Assembly: GCA_964556225.1 (NCBI GenBank)
Contig: CAZKVJ010000007.1
Coordinates: 93,055 to 157,054 of the forward strand
DNA: 64,000 nt
Direction of reading: 5' to 3'
From: CAZKVJ01 sp964556225
GTDB lineage: Bacteria; Actinomycetota; Acidimicrobiia; Acidimicrobiales; Ilumatobacteraceae
Position 1 is the stretch's first letter; the number at the start of each line of letters is the position of its first letter. The position numbers were made by a program, and so were the translations under genes. This document shows positions 8,446-17,092 of the stretch, piece by piece. The notes beneath the pieces are model-generated. The model did no database searches. It was not told the origin of the DNA and worked only from the letters and a program-made list of their open reading frames with translations.

Positions 8446-8785
8446 GCTCTGGTCGTCACGACTGGTGTGGGCCGGGGCCGGCGGCGACGAAGGTGCTGTC
8501 GTCGTCGCCAGCCCCGGCCGCTTCGCGTTCTGGCATCGGCGACACCCCACTGAACAGGAGCGATGCTCCGCCGATCGATGCCAGAAACCCGATCGGACGT
8601 TGGGCGCGTCGACGCCGCGATCGCCGGCGCGGGCCGCACGGCGCACGAGCGGTCGATCTGCGATCGCGGCGACGGCCTGCGCTGCCGAACCTCCCCTGTA
8701 CACCCGGAACCCCGATGACTTCGCTGCCCGCGAGGGCATCGTGGACGTCATCGGGCCGTGACGATCGGGCCGTCGATTCGTCCGG
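8446..8785. ncRNA. Non-coding stretch with three strong stems, candidate structured RNA or terminator cluster
   Basis: No convincing gene lies here. Three inverted repeats follow one another. First, GGCCGGGGC and GGCGACGA (8470-8490) pair with TCGTCGCC and GCCCCGGCC (8502-8519). Second, 8528-8541 (TTCTGGCATCGGCG) pairs with 8569-8586 with a four-base bulge, enclosing GGAGC-gat-GCTCC. Third, CGCCGCGATCGC (8613-8624) pairs perfectly with 8660-8671. The first could terminate the membrane protein transcript. All three together look more like a folded RNA than chance, but I match no known family and cannot assign the strand. Confidence 0.4.
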
Positions 8786-8860
8786 TGGTGCGCCCCCTGG
8801 GATTCGAACCCAGAACCTGCGGATTAAGAGTCCGTTGCTCTGCCGTTGAGCTAGAGGCGC
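8786..8860 (-). tRNA. tRNA-Lys (CTT)
   Basis: Read on the minus strand, GCGCCTC pairs with GGGGCGC as the acceptor stem. The anticodon loop is CT-CTT-AA, and the T arm is CTGGG-TTCGAAT-CCCAG. The 3' CCA is encoded (8788-8786). It lies 50 bases after tRNA-His on the same strand. Confidence 0.95.
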
Positions 8861-8910
8861 ATGGCGCCGGACGAGTCTAGGGCGCGAGTGCCTCGACCGG
8901 TCCGGTGCCG

Positions 8911-8988
8911 TGGGGTGAGCGAGGGGATTCGAACCCCCGGCCTTCAGGGCCACAACCTGACGCTCTAACCGACTGAGCTACGCCCACC
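8911..8988 (-). tRNA. tRNA-His (GTG)
   Basis: On the minus strand GTGGGCG pairs with CGCTCAC. The anticodon loop carries GTG inside a CAGG/CCTG stem. The extra 5' G at position -1 (base 8988) opposite C73 is the tRNA-His identity element. CCA is encoded at 8913-8911. Confidence 0.95.
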
Positions 8989-9009
8989 AAGCGGGTCGGT
9001 AGTCTGCCA

Positions 9010-9015
9010 TACGCT
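9010..9015 (+). promoter_or_regulatory. Leaderless -10 element for the phosphotransferase gene
   Basis: TACGCT ends six bases before ATG 9022. A second hexamer, TAGTCT at 9000-9005, could give a short leader instead. Confidence 0.45.
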
Positions 9016-9021
9016 CTGCGG

Positions 9022-9867
9022 ATGCCCAACCCGCTTCACGGTGATCCCCGCCCGGAGCCGCCCACCGGCGCCGTCGTCGGGCGGGGTCGCACGGCCCACG
9101 TCGTCGACCGCGGCGACGGCACGGTCGTGAAGTGGTTCGACGCCGCGAGGCCCCGCCGCTACATCGACGACGAGGCGGCGCGGTCGGCAGCGGCCTTCGA
9201 CGCCGTCGGCGATCTGGTCGGCGTGCCCAGGGTCCACGGCGTGGTCGACGGCGCGGGTGACCCGGATCGGAGTGCCGGGATCGTGTTCGACCGAGCCGAC
9301 GGTCGCGAGATGATGGTGGTGCTGGGCAGCCGGCCGTGGCGAGTGGCGGCGGAGGCGAAGCGTCTGGCCATGCTCCAAGCGGCGATCCTCACCCGCCGCA
9401 GCGACGCGCTGCCGGAGCTGCACGACGCGCTGCGCGTGCGGATCGATCGGGCCGAGCTGCCGGAGGCCCAGCGCGAGCGTCTGCTGGCCCGGCTCGATGC
9501 CCTGCCCCGCTCGACGTTCGTGTGCCACGGTGACCTGCATCCCGGCAACGTGCTGCTCGGCCCGGCCGGGGCGACGGTCATCGACTGGGCGAACGCCACC
9601 CGCGGGGACCCAGCAGCCGACCTCGCCCAGACGTGGATGCTGCTCTCCTCGGCGGAGGTCCCCGATGGCACCAAGGCACGGGCGCTCATCGACGGTGCCC
9701 GCCGGCTGTACGCGGCGTTGTGGTGGCAGCGGGTTCGACGGGCAGCCCCGCTGGCGGCGGCGCAGACGCAACGGTGGAAGGCCGTCGTGGTCGCCGCTCG
9801 GCTCGGCGACTGCCCACCGGGGGAGATCCCGACCCTGCGTCGACTGCTGGCCGAGCTGGACACCTGA
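9022..9867 (+). CDS. Phosphotransferase of the aminoglycoside/choline kinase (APH) fold
   Basis: The 281-aa protein has the APH catalytic loop FVCHGDLHPGNVLL and the metal-binding strand VIDWANATRGDP about 15 residues later. A glycine-rich ATP loop (VGRGRTAHVV) and a Lys in VVKWFDA lie near the N-terminus. These enzymes move the gamma-phosphate of ATP to a hydroxyl on a small molecule. Nothing in the sequence or neighbours names the substrate, and it should not be read as drug resistance. It starts 33 bases from the tRNA-His gene, which reads the other way. Confidence 0.8.
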   Translation: MPNPLHGDPRPEPPTGAVVGRGRTAHVVDRGDGTVVKWFDAARPRRYIDDEAARSAAAFDAVGDLVGVPRVHGVVDGAGDPDRSAGIVFDRADGREMMVVLGSRPWRVAAEAKRLAMLQAAILTRRSDALPELHDALRVRIDRAELPEAQRERLLARLDALPRSTFVCHGDLHPGNVLLGPAGATVIDWANATRGDPAADLAQTWMLLSSAEVPDGTKARALIDGARRLYAALWWQRVRRAAPLAAAQTQRWKAVVVAARLGDCPPGEIPTLRRLLAELDT

Positions 9868-9886
9868 GCGCGCCCGCGCCCACATG

Positions 9887-9903
9887 ACGACGGAATCCGT
9901 CGT
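9887..9903. promoter_or_regulatory. Operator-like inverted repeat upstream of the aminotransferase
   Basis: ACGACGG-AAT-CCGTCGT is a perfect 7-bp inverted repeat centred 48 bases before the ATG. The core GGAATCCGT recurs in reverse just inside the gene (9950-9959), and a weaker TGACG/CGTCA repeat lies at 9919-9933. This looks like a regulator binding site; the regulator is unknown. Confidence 0.4.
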
Positions 9904-9942
9904 GCGGTAGGCTTGATGTGACGCCATCCGTCAGGGGTTGAC

Positions 9943-11316
9943 ATGAACGCAACGGATTCCACGCTGCAACACGATCTAGCCGCCCGAGCCAAGGACATCA
10001 CCGCCCGCGAGCTCGCCGTCTACTCCGAGCGCACCCGCGGCTCGCAGGCCGCCACCGAGCGAGCCCGCAAGGTGCTCCCGCTCGGCGTTCCCTCCAGCTT
10101 CCAGGCCTACGACCCGCACCCGATCGTCGTGCACCGCGCCGCGGCGGCGTGGATGGAAGACGTCGACGGCCACCGCTACATCGACTTCGACATGGGCTTC
10201 GGCGCGCTGTTCGCCGGTCACATGAACCCGGCGGTGCGCCGAGCCGTCCAGGCCCAGCTCGACGACGGCACGCTGTTCGTCACGCCCTGCGAGCTGAACG
10301 CCGAGGTGGCCGAGCTGCTCGGCGCTCGCTACGGCCTGCCGATGTGGCGCTTCACCAACTCCGGCACCGAGGCCACCATGGACGCCATCCGGGTCGCCCG
10401 GGGCGTGACCGGTCGGGACAAGATCGTCAAGGTCGAGGGCGGCTACCACGGCCACCACGACGAGGTGATGATCTCCATGAAGCCGCCGCTCGAGCGCGCC
10501 GGCCCCGCCGACAACCCCACGCCGGTGCCGGCCACCGATGGCATCACCAAGGCGGTGCTGCAGGACACGATCGTCATCCCCTACAACGACGCCGGCGCGC
10601 TCGAGCGCGTGCTGCGCAGCGGCGACGTTGCCTGCTTCATCGTCGAGCCGGTGATGGAGAACATCGGCATCTGCCTGCCCCAGCCCGGGTACCTGCAGGC
10701 GGTGCGCGAGATCACCGAGCGCTACGGCACGCTGCTGATCTTCGACGAGGTGAAGACCGGCATCACCGCCGGCTGGAGCGGTGCCACCGGCGCGTTCGAC
10801 GTGCTGCCCGACCTGGTGTCGCTGGCGAAGTCGATCGGGGGCGGGTTCCCCATCGGCGCGTTCGGTGGCCGGCGCGAGCACATGGACCTCATCACGGCTG
10901 GCAAGGTGCTGCACCTCGGCACCTACAACGGCAACCCGCTCGTGATGGCGGCGGCGCGCGCCACGCTGGCGGAGGCTTGCACGCCGGTCGCCACGCAGGC
11001 GGCGATCGAGCGCAACGCTCGCCTGCTCAAGGCGTGCGACGACACCATCACCAGGGCAGGCCTGCCCGCCCACACCGTGCAGTTCGGGGCCAAGGGCTGC
11101 ATCACTTGGGCCCGTGAGCAGATCCGCAACTACCGCGACTACAAGGCCACCGACTTCGACCTGGCCTACGCCCAGTGGATCCACGGCATCAACCGCGGGA
11201 TCCTGCTGCCGCCTGGCCTCGACGAGCAGTGGCTGATCTCGGTCATGCACACCGACGCCGACGCCATGCGCTACGCCGACGTGTTCGCCGAGTTCGTCGA
11301 CGAGCTCATCGCCTGA
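9943..11316 (+). CDS. Class III PLP aminotransferase, glutamate-1-semialdehyde aminotransferase-like
   Basis: The 457-aa protein has the class III layout: a substrate-side GVPSSFQAYDPHP loop, the phosphate-binding TNSGTEATMDAIR, a FDEVKTG strand, and the PLP Lys at about 296 in SLAKSIGGGFPIGAF. Similarity to HemL-type enzymes is clear, but no heme genes are nearby. The extended N-terminus and the C-terminal RNYRDYKATD segment suggest a separate subfamily acting on another amino-group donor or acceptor. ATG 9943 has AGGGG upstream. An inverted repeat 40-56 bases before the start hints at its own regulation. Confidence 0.8.
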   Translation: MNATDSTLQHDLAARAKDITARELAVYSERTRGSQAATERARKVLPLGVPSSFQAYDPHPIVVHRAAAAWMEDVDGHRYIDFDMGFGALFAGHMNPAVRRAVQAQLDDGTLFVTPCELNAEVAELLGARYGLPMWRFTNSGTEATMDAIRVARGVTGRDKIVKVEGGYHGHHDEVMISMKPPLERAGPADNPTPVPATDGITKAVLQDTIVIPYNDAGALERVLRSGDVACFIVEPVMENIGICLPQPGYLQAVREITERYGTLLIFDEVKTGITAGWSGATGAFDVLPDLVSLAKSIGGGFPIGAFGGRREHMDLITAGKVLHLGTYNGNPLVMAAARATLAEACTPVATQAAIERNARLLKACDDTITRAGLPAHTVQFGAKGCITWAREQIRNYRDYKATDFDLAYAQWIHGINRGILLPPGLDEQWLISVMHTDADAMRYADVFAEFVDELIA

Positions 11317-12079
11317 CGCGCCCGGCGGTGCTCGGCCGCTTGGCGCGAGCGGCGGCCAGCAGGAACAGCAGCCCGGCGCCGAACGCCACCAGCCCGATGC
11401 CCGCGAGCAGCCCGGCCGAGTCCCGTGCCAGGTCGCCGGGCGCCCGGGCCCACGCGCTGTCCGACAGCTCGGGCACGACCCGGGACGGCACGACCCAGCC
11501 CAGCACGCCCACCAGCACGGCCACGGCCAGCAGCCCCCAGCCGATGGAGCGCAGCATCGAGCGCTTGTCGGGGTGGGCGAGCATCCCCAGCGCGGCCAGC
11601 ACGGCGGCGGCGATGGCGGCCGCGGGGACGACGGTGTCGAGCGCGTCGTGCACCTGGGCCAGCAGGCGGATCTGGGGGACCGGCAGCTCGAACGCGCTGA
11701 GCGCGACAGCCTGCTCGATGCCGAGTACCCCGGCGAGGTCCGCCGGCTCGATCACCACGGGATCGTCCGACGCGCCGATGAGGTGGGCGTGGGCGTCGAC
11801 CACCACGCCCACGAGCAGAGCGGCGCCCTCGGCGGTGGCCGCGCCGGCATCCACCACCGGGGCGAGGGTGGCCGGGTCCTGACCGAGCTGGGCGGCGACC
11901 GAGTCGGTGATGTGGCCGACCACCTCGTCACGGATGGCCGAGTCCTCGAGCACGACGGCGGCGAGGCGCTCCGTGCTGGTGGGGGCGAACACCGTGCGCT
12001 GCACCCACCAGCCGGTGACGGCGATGCCGAGCGCGACGCTGGCCAGGAACAGCAGCACGGAGGCGAGGGATCGGCGCAC
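11306..12079 (-). CDS. Membrane protein related to the N-terminal half of the PI-PLC-like protein
   Basis: This 257-aa protein has one N-terminal helix, an external domain of about 110 residues, two further helices, a loop and a last helix. Its layout and several motifs match the N-terminal half of the protein at 967-3093: W-x3-TVF after the first helix, then DSAIRDEVVGHITD against DSEAVRHELALQLTD, then a charged DKR turn before a helix (DRRR in the other protein). The function of this shared module is unknown to me. GTG 12079 is the first reasonable start in frame. Its 3' end overlaps the aminotransferase end by 11 bases. Confidence 0.7.
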   Translation of the reverse strand: MRRSLASVLLFLASVALGIAVTGWWVQRTVFAPTSTERLAAVVLEDSAIRDEVVGHITDSVAAQLGQDPATLAPVVDAGAATAEGAALLVGVVVDAHAHLIGASDDPVVIEPADLAGVLGIEQAVALSAFELPVPQIRLLAQVHDALDTVVPAAAIAAAVLAALGMLAHPDKRSMLRSIGWGLLAVAVLVGVLGWVVPSRVVPELSDSAWARAPGDLARDSAGLLAGIGLVAFGAGLLFLLAAARAKRPSTAGRVRR

Positions 12080-12114
12080 CGAGCGCAGTTTCGCGGGGCA
12101 GTGGCCGCCGTCCG

Positions 12115-12120
12115 TAGCAT
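12115..12120 (+). promoter_or_regulatory. Leaderless -10 element for the DUF983 gene
   Basis: TAGCAT ends seven bases before GTG 12128, with no ribosome binding site between. Confidence 0.5.
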
Positions 12121-12127
12121 CCTCGTC

Positions 12128-12610
12128 GTGACCCCCCGCCCCGATCACTCCGTCTCGGCTCGGACGCGGCCGTCGTTCTGGCACGCCCTCGGCCGGGCGC
12201 TGCGCCTGCAGTGCCCGTGGTGCGGCGGGCGCCGGGCGTGGCTGCGCGGGTGGTTCGGGCGCGAGCCGAGGTGCCAGACGTGCGGGATCCGCTACGAGCG
12301 GGGCATGGTGGGCTTCGAGCTGGGCTCGATGACGATGAACGTGATCGTCACGTTCGGCACGATCCTGATCGTGATGGCGATCGGGTCGGCGCTGACCTAC
12401 CCGGACATCCCCGCCGTGCCACTGGCCATCGCGGTGGTGGCCATCGGGTGCACGATGCCGGTGCTCGCCTACCCGTTCACCCAGACGGTGTGGTTCGCCG
12501 TGGACCTGTCGATGCGCCCGCCGGAGCAGGCCGAGCTCGACGACGCCGACGACTGGGTGACAGCCGGTCGCCCGCCTCAGGTGCGGCGCGAGCGCAGCCG
12601 CTCGAGGTAG
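12128..12610 (+). CDS. DUF983-type membrane protein with zinc ribbon
   Basis: The 160-aa protein begins with a zinc-ribbon pair of Cys motifs (CPWCGG and CQTCG, 23 residues apart). Two transmembrane helices follow (VIVTFGTILIVMAIG and VPLAIAVVAIGCTMPVLA). It ends with a cytoplasmic acidic segment and an Arg-rich tail. This matches the DUF983 family, which is often found near cytochrome oxidase genes, though none are here. GTG 12128 is chosen because of the -10 hexamer just before it. Its last 34 bases overlap the convergent enoyl-CoA hydratase gene. Confidence 0.8.
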   Translation: MTPRPDHSVSARTRPSFWHALGRALRLQCPWCGGRRAWLRGWFGREPRCQTCGIRYERGMVGFELGSMTMNVIVTFGTILIVMAIGSALTYPDIPAVPLAIAVVAIGCTMPVLAYPFTQTVWFAVDLSMRPPEQAELDDADDWVTAGRPPQVRRERSRSR

Positions 12611-13371
12611 CGGCGCCGGGCCTCGCCGCCCTCGGCATCGGTGAAGCCCGCCAGCAGCGCCTCGGCGTCGGACCAGCTGCGCCCGGTGTTGACCGCCGCC
12701 TCGGTGACGGCGTTCGTGTGGGCCTTGGTGGCGAGCAGCGCCAGCTTCGACTTGTCGAGGAGCGTCGTCACCAGCGCCTCGACCTCGGCGTCGAGCGATG
12801 CGGCCGGCACGACCCGGTTCAAGAACCCGGCCGCCTTGGCCTCGTGCGCGTCGAACGGGCGGCAGGTCATCACCAGCTCCTTGGTGAGCGCCGGGCCGAT
12901 CTCGCGCACCAGGCGCGGGATGCCGCCCCACGCCAGCGGGATGCCGAGGTCCACCTCGGGGATGGAGAAGCGGGCGTCGTCGGCGGCCACGCGCAGGTCG
13001 CATGCCGCCGCCAGCACCAGCCCGCCGCCCACGCACCAGCCTTGGATGCGGGCGACGGTGACGGCGCGCATCTCCTCCATCGCCCGGGCCATCCGCCAGC
13101 CTTGGTCACGATCCTCGCGGGTGGCCTCGCCGCTGAAGGCCGTCACGTCGGCGCCGGCGCTGAACGACGTCCCGGCTCCGGCGACCACCACCACCTTCAG
13201 CTCCGCCAGGCGGTCCAGCCAGCGGGCCACCTCTTCCAGCTCGTAGAGCACCTGCATCGACAGGGCGTTCAGGCGTCCCGGGCGGTTGAGGGTGAGGCGG
13301 GCGAGCGGGCCCTCGACGTGCACCTCGAGCGTCTCGAGGTCGGGCGGGGCAGGGGGTGTGGGCAGCGGCAC
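12577..13371 (-). CDS. Enoyl-CoA hydratase/isomerase family protein
   Basis: The 264-aa length is typical of crotonases. The CoA-binding/oxyanion segment GAGTSFSAGADVTAF and the second oxyanion loop GWCVGGGLVLAAACDLRVA are intact. An acidic residue sits in the active-site helix region (IPEVDLGIPLAWGG). The family hydrates or isomerises enoyl-CoA thioesters in fatty-acid or amino-acid breakdown; the precise substrate is not evident. GTG 13371 is supported by a -10 hexamer six bases upstream. It is divergent from recA. Confidence 0.88.
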   Translation of the reverse strand: MPLPTPPAPPDLETLEVHVEGPLARLTLNRPGRLNALSMQVLYELEEVARWLDRLAELKVVVVAGAGTSFSAGADVTAFSGEATREDRDQGWRMARAMEEMRAVTVARIQGWCVGGGLVLAAACDLRVAADDARFSIPEVDLGIPLAWGGIPRLVREIGPALTKELVMTCRPFDAHEAKAAGFLNRVVPAASLDAEVEALVTTLLDKSKLALLATKAHTNAVTEAAVNTGRSWSDAEALLAGFTDAEGGEARRRYLERLRSRRT

Positions 13372-13377
13372 GATCGG

Positions 13378-13383
13378 ACCGTA
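13378..13383 (-). promoter_or_regulatory. Leaderless -10 element for the enoyl-CoA hydratase gene
   Basis: On the minus strand TACGGT ends six bases before GTG 13371. Confidence 0.45.
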
Positions 13384-13392
13384 GCCGGATGC

Positions 13393-13422
13393 TTGCAGCG
13401 AACAGTTGTTCGAAGTTACGCT
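13393..13422 (+). promoter_or_regulatory. recA promoter
   Basis: TTGCAG (13393-13398) and TACGCT (13417-13422) are 18 bases apart, a plausible -35/-10 pair. The SOS box fills the spacer, so LexA binding would block polymerase directly. The transcript would carry a leader of about 160 bases before recA. Confidence 0.55.
13399..13412. promoter_or_regulatory. SOS box (LexA operator) of recA
   Basis: CGAAC-AGTT-GTTCG is a perfect match to the Gram-positive/actinobacterial LexA site CGAAC-N4-GTTCG. It lies between the recA -35 and -10 elements. Confidence 0.9.
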
Positions 13423-13457
13423 GCTGTCGTTCAGGACCTGGCGCCGCCCGGCAACCC

Positions 13458-13491
13458 TGACTGACCCCCTTCGTAGGGTCCGCACCAGTCA
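13458..13491 (+). promoter_or_regulatory. Stem-loop in the recA leader
   Basis: TGACT (13458-13462) pairs with AGTCA (13487-13491), and GACCC (13463-13467) pairs with GGGTC (13476-13480) around an eight-base loop. It could affect leader stability or translation; no known riboregulator is matched. Confidence 0.35.
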
Positions 13492-13592
13492 CAGAACAGT
13501 CGACACGACACCTCGGGGCCGTTCGATCCGGTCCCCTCGACCACCACCTCGCCAGCCGAGGGACGAGCCCTGCGGGGCGGGAAGGGAACGAC

Positions 13593-14648
<1,056 letters not shown>

Positions 14649-14653
14649 GCGCA

Positions 14654-14696
14654 GGGTTCGGGCCGTCGACCGCCCCCCGGTCGACGGCCCGAACCC
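14654..14696 (+). terminator. 18-bp stem-loop terminator after recA
   Basis: Bases 14654-14671 pair perfectly with 14679-14696 around a seven-base loop, starting five bases after the recA stop codon. There is no T-run, as is common in high-GC actinobacteria. Confidence 0.75.
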
Positions 14697-14721
14697 TCGC
14701 GGACGCCAGCAGCGCGGTCGG

Positions 14722-14727
14722 TAGCCT
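14722..14727 (+). promoter_or_regulatory. Leaderless -10 element for miaB
   Basis: TAGCCT ends nine bases before GTG 14737. It lies after the recA terminator, so miaB probably has its own promoter. Confidence 0.45.
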
Positions 14728-14736
14728 TTCCTGCTC

Positions 14737-16155
14737 GTGAGCCGCAGCTATGTCGTGCGCACCTTCGGGTGCCAGATGAACGAGCACGACTCGGAGCGCA
14801 TCGCCGGGTTGCTCGAAGCCGACGGGCTCGTGCGCGCCGAGTCCGAGGCCGACGCCGACGTGGTGGTGCTCAACACCTGCTGTATCCGTGAGAATGCCGA
14901 CAACAAGCTCTACGGCAACCTCGGCCACCTGAAGCGCTGGAAGGACCAGCGCGACGGTCGCCAGATCGTGGTGTCGGGCTGCCTGGCGCAGAAGGACCGA
15001 GAGCTGGTGCGCGAGCGGGCGCCCCACGTCGACGTCGTGCTCGGCACCCACAACGTGCACCGCACCGCCGAGCTGATGGTCGAGGCCCGCAGGAGCGGCC
15101 CACTCACCGAGATCCTCGACGCCGCCGTCGCCGACGACCATGCGCTGTTCCCCTCGGCGCTGCCCGTTCGGCGGCAGACCTCCTACAACGCCTGGGTCAC
15201 CATCCAGATCGGTTGTGACAACCAGTGCGCGTTCTGCATCGTCCCGGCGGTGCGCGGTGCCGAGGTCAGCCGTCCCGTCGACGAGGTCCTGGCCGAGGTC
15301 GAGACACTCGCGGCCAGTGGCGTCACCGAGGTCACCCTGCTCGGCCAGAACGTCAACAGCTACGGGCGCGACCTCCAGCTCGCGGCTCGCCGGGCGGGCG
15401 ACGGCGACGCCCGGTTGCGGCCGCTGTTCGCCGATCTGCTCGTCGCCGTCGGTTCGGTGCCGGGCATCCGCCGGGTGCGTTTCACCAGCCCGCACCCGAA
15501 GGACATGCGCCCGGAGACGTTCGCGGCCATGGCGGCGACCCCGGCCGTGTGCGAGCACCTTCACTACCCGCTCCAGGCCGGCAGCGACCGGGTGCTGGCG
15601 GCGATGCACCGGGGTTACACCGCCGAGCGCTACCTCGATCGCCTCGCCGAGGCCCGCCGGGTGGTACCGGACCTTGCCGTCTCCACCGATCTGATCGTCG
15701 GCTTCCCCGGCGAGACCGACGACGACTTCGAGCGCACCCTCGAGGTCGTCGCTGCCGCCGAGCTCGACGACGCCTACACGTTCATCTTCTCGCCCCGCCC
15801 GGGGACGGAGGCGGCGGCGATGCAGGACCGCTTCGTCGACCCGGCGGTGGCCGGCGAGCGCTTCGAGCGGCTGCGGGTCGTGGTCGAGCGCAGCGCCCTC
15901 GCCAAGAGCCGGGCCCGGATCGGGCGGGTCGAGGAGGTCCTGGTCGAGGGGCCCAGCAAGAAGGACCCGTCGGTGCTGAGCGCCCGCACCCGCCAGAACC
16001 GCCTGGTCCACTTCACCCCGCCAGCGCCGCTGCGCACCGGCAGCTACGCCACGGTCGAGATCACCGACGCCGCCCCCCACTTCCTGCGCGGACGCTTCGT
16101 CGACCTGGTCGCCGAGCCGGCCCACGTCGTGCGCATCCCCGTCGTCGCCGGTTGA
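14737..16155 (+). CDS. miaB: tRNA-2-methylthio-N6-dimethylallyladenosine synthase
   Basis: MiaB is a radical-SAM methylthiotransferase that adds a methylthio group to isopentenyl-A37 of tRNA. The N-terminal domain has three cluster Cys (TFGCQMNEHD, NTCCIRENA, SGCLAQKD). The radical-SAM CxxxCxxC is CDNQCAFC, followed by the VRFTSPHPKDM and PLQAGSDRVL segments. A C-terminal TRAM domain covers about the last 65 residues. Length (472 aa) is normal. It starts at GTG 14737 and is followed four bases later by miaA, the enzyme that makes its substrate. Confidence 0.95.
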   Translation: MSRSYVVRTFGCQMNEHDSERIAGLLEADGLVRAESEADADVVVLNTCCIRENADNKLYGNLGHLKRWKDQRDGRQIVVSGCLAQKDRELVRERAPHVDVVLGTHNVHRTAELMVEARRSGPLTEILDAAVADDHALFPSALPVRRQTSYNAWVTIQIGCDNQCAFCIVPAVRGAEVSRPVDEVLAEVETLAASGVTEVTLLGQNVNSYGRDLQLAARRAGDGDARLRPLFADLLVAVGSVPGIRRVRFTSPHPKDMRPETFAAMAATPAVCEHLHYPLQAGSDRVLAAMHRGYTAERYLDRLAEARRVVPDLAVSTDLIVGFPGETDDDFERTLEVVAAAELDDAYTFIFSPRPGTEAAAMQDRFVDPAVAGERFERLRVVVERSALAKSRARIGRVEEVLVEGPSKKDPSVLSARTRQNRLVHFTPPAPLRTGSYATVEITDAAPHFLRGRFVDLVAEPAHVVRIPVVAG

Positions 16156-16159
16156 ACCC

Positions 16160-17092
16160 ATGGCGGCGCACCGGCCGAGCGTGGCGGTGATCGGGCCCAC
16201 GGCCAGTGGCAAGTCGGCGGTGGCGATGGCCGCAGCACGGGCGAGGCCCGACGTCGAGCTGGTGTCGGTCGACGCGATGCAGGTCTATCGGGGCATGGAC
16301 ATCGGCACCGCCAAGCCCACGCCGGCAGAGCGGTCCGAGGTCCCTCACCACCTGATCGACCTGGCCGATCCCTGGGAGGACTTCACCGTCGCTCGCTTCC
16401 AGCGGGCCCATGACGAGGCCGTCGAGGACATCGCCCGGCGCCACCGCCGGCCGCTGCTCGTCGGGGGGACCGGGCTGTACCTGCGGGCGGTCGTCGACTC
16501 GCTGACGCTACCCGGCGAGTGGCCAGACCTGCGCCGTCGGTTCGAGTCCGACCCCGACCTCGCGGGGTTGTACGAGCGCCTCAGCCGGATCGACCCGGCG
16601 GCAGCGGCGAAGATCGAGCCGACGAACCGCCGGCGCATCGCCCGGGCACTCGAGGTGTGCGAAGGCAGCGGCCGTCCGTTCAGCAGCTTCGGGCCGGGCG
16701 TCGACACCTACCCGGAGTCGCCGGTGGTGCAGCTCGCCCTGCGCTGGCCCCGGCCGGTGCTCGCCGAGCGGATCGGCCAGCGGGTGCGGGAGATGATGGA
16801 CGATGGCCTGCTCGACGAGGTGCGCGACCTGCTCGACGACCCCCGGGGGCTCTCGCGCACTGCTCGACAGGCGCTCGGCTACAAGGAGCTCATCGACCAC
16901 CTCGAGGGCCGGGCCTCCCTCGACGCCGCGGTCGACGCCGTCGTCACCAGGACCCGCCAGCTCGCGGTGCGTCAAGAGCGGTGGTTCCGTCGAGACCCCC
17001 GCGTACGCTGGATCGCCATCGAGGCCGATCCGGTGATCGAAGCCCTGCCGGTGGTCCTCGCCGCGCTCGACGCCATACCAGGGGATCGATGA
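16160..17092 (+). CDS. miaA: tRNA dimethylallyltransferase
   Basis: MiaA transfers dimethylallyl from DMAPP to A37 of tRNAs that read U-starting codons. The P-loop GPTASGKS is near the N-terminus. SVDAMQVYRGMDIGTAKP carries the DxxQxYxxxxIGTAKP signature, and GGTGLYLRA and RQALGYKEL are conserved substrate and tRNA contacts. It is 310 aa, the usual length. It lies between miaB and dapF, and its stop overlaps the dapF start as ATGA, so translation is likely coupled. Confidence 0.95.
   Translation: MAAHRPSVAVIGPTASGKSAVAMAAARARPDVELVSVDAMQVYRGMDIGTAKPTPAERSEVPHHLIDLADPWEDFTVARFQRAHDEAVEDIARRHRRPLLVGGTGLYLRAVVDSLTLPGEWPDLRRRFESDPDLAGLYERLSRIDPAAAAKIEPTNRRRIARALEVCEGSGRPFSSFGPGVDTYPESPVVQLALRWPRPVLAERIGQRVREMMDDGLLDEVRDLLDDPRGLSRTARQALGYKELIDHLEGRASLDAAVDAVVTRTRQLAVRQERWFRRDPRVRWIAIEADPVIEALPVVLAALDAIPGDR

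Noticed and set aside
8465..8761. 98-residue plus-strand frame in the stem-rich gap
   Set aside because: It has no RBS and a Arg/Ala-rich composition without motif, and it crosses all three inverted repeats; a structured non-coding role fits better.
9022..9867. Aminoglycoside resistance gene
   Set aside because: The kinase fold is shared by many small-molecule kinases; nothing points to an antibiotic substrate and there is no mobile element nearby.
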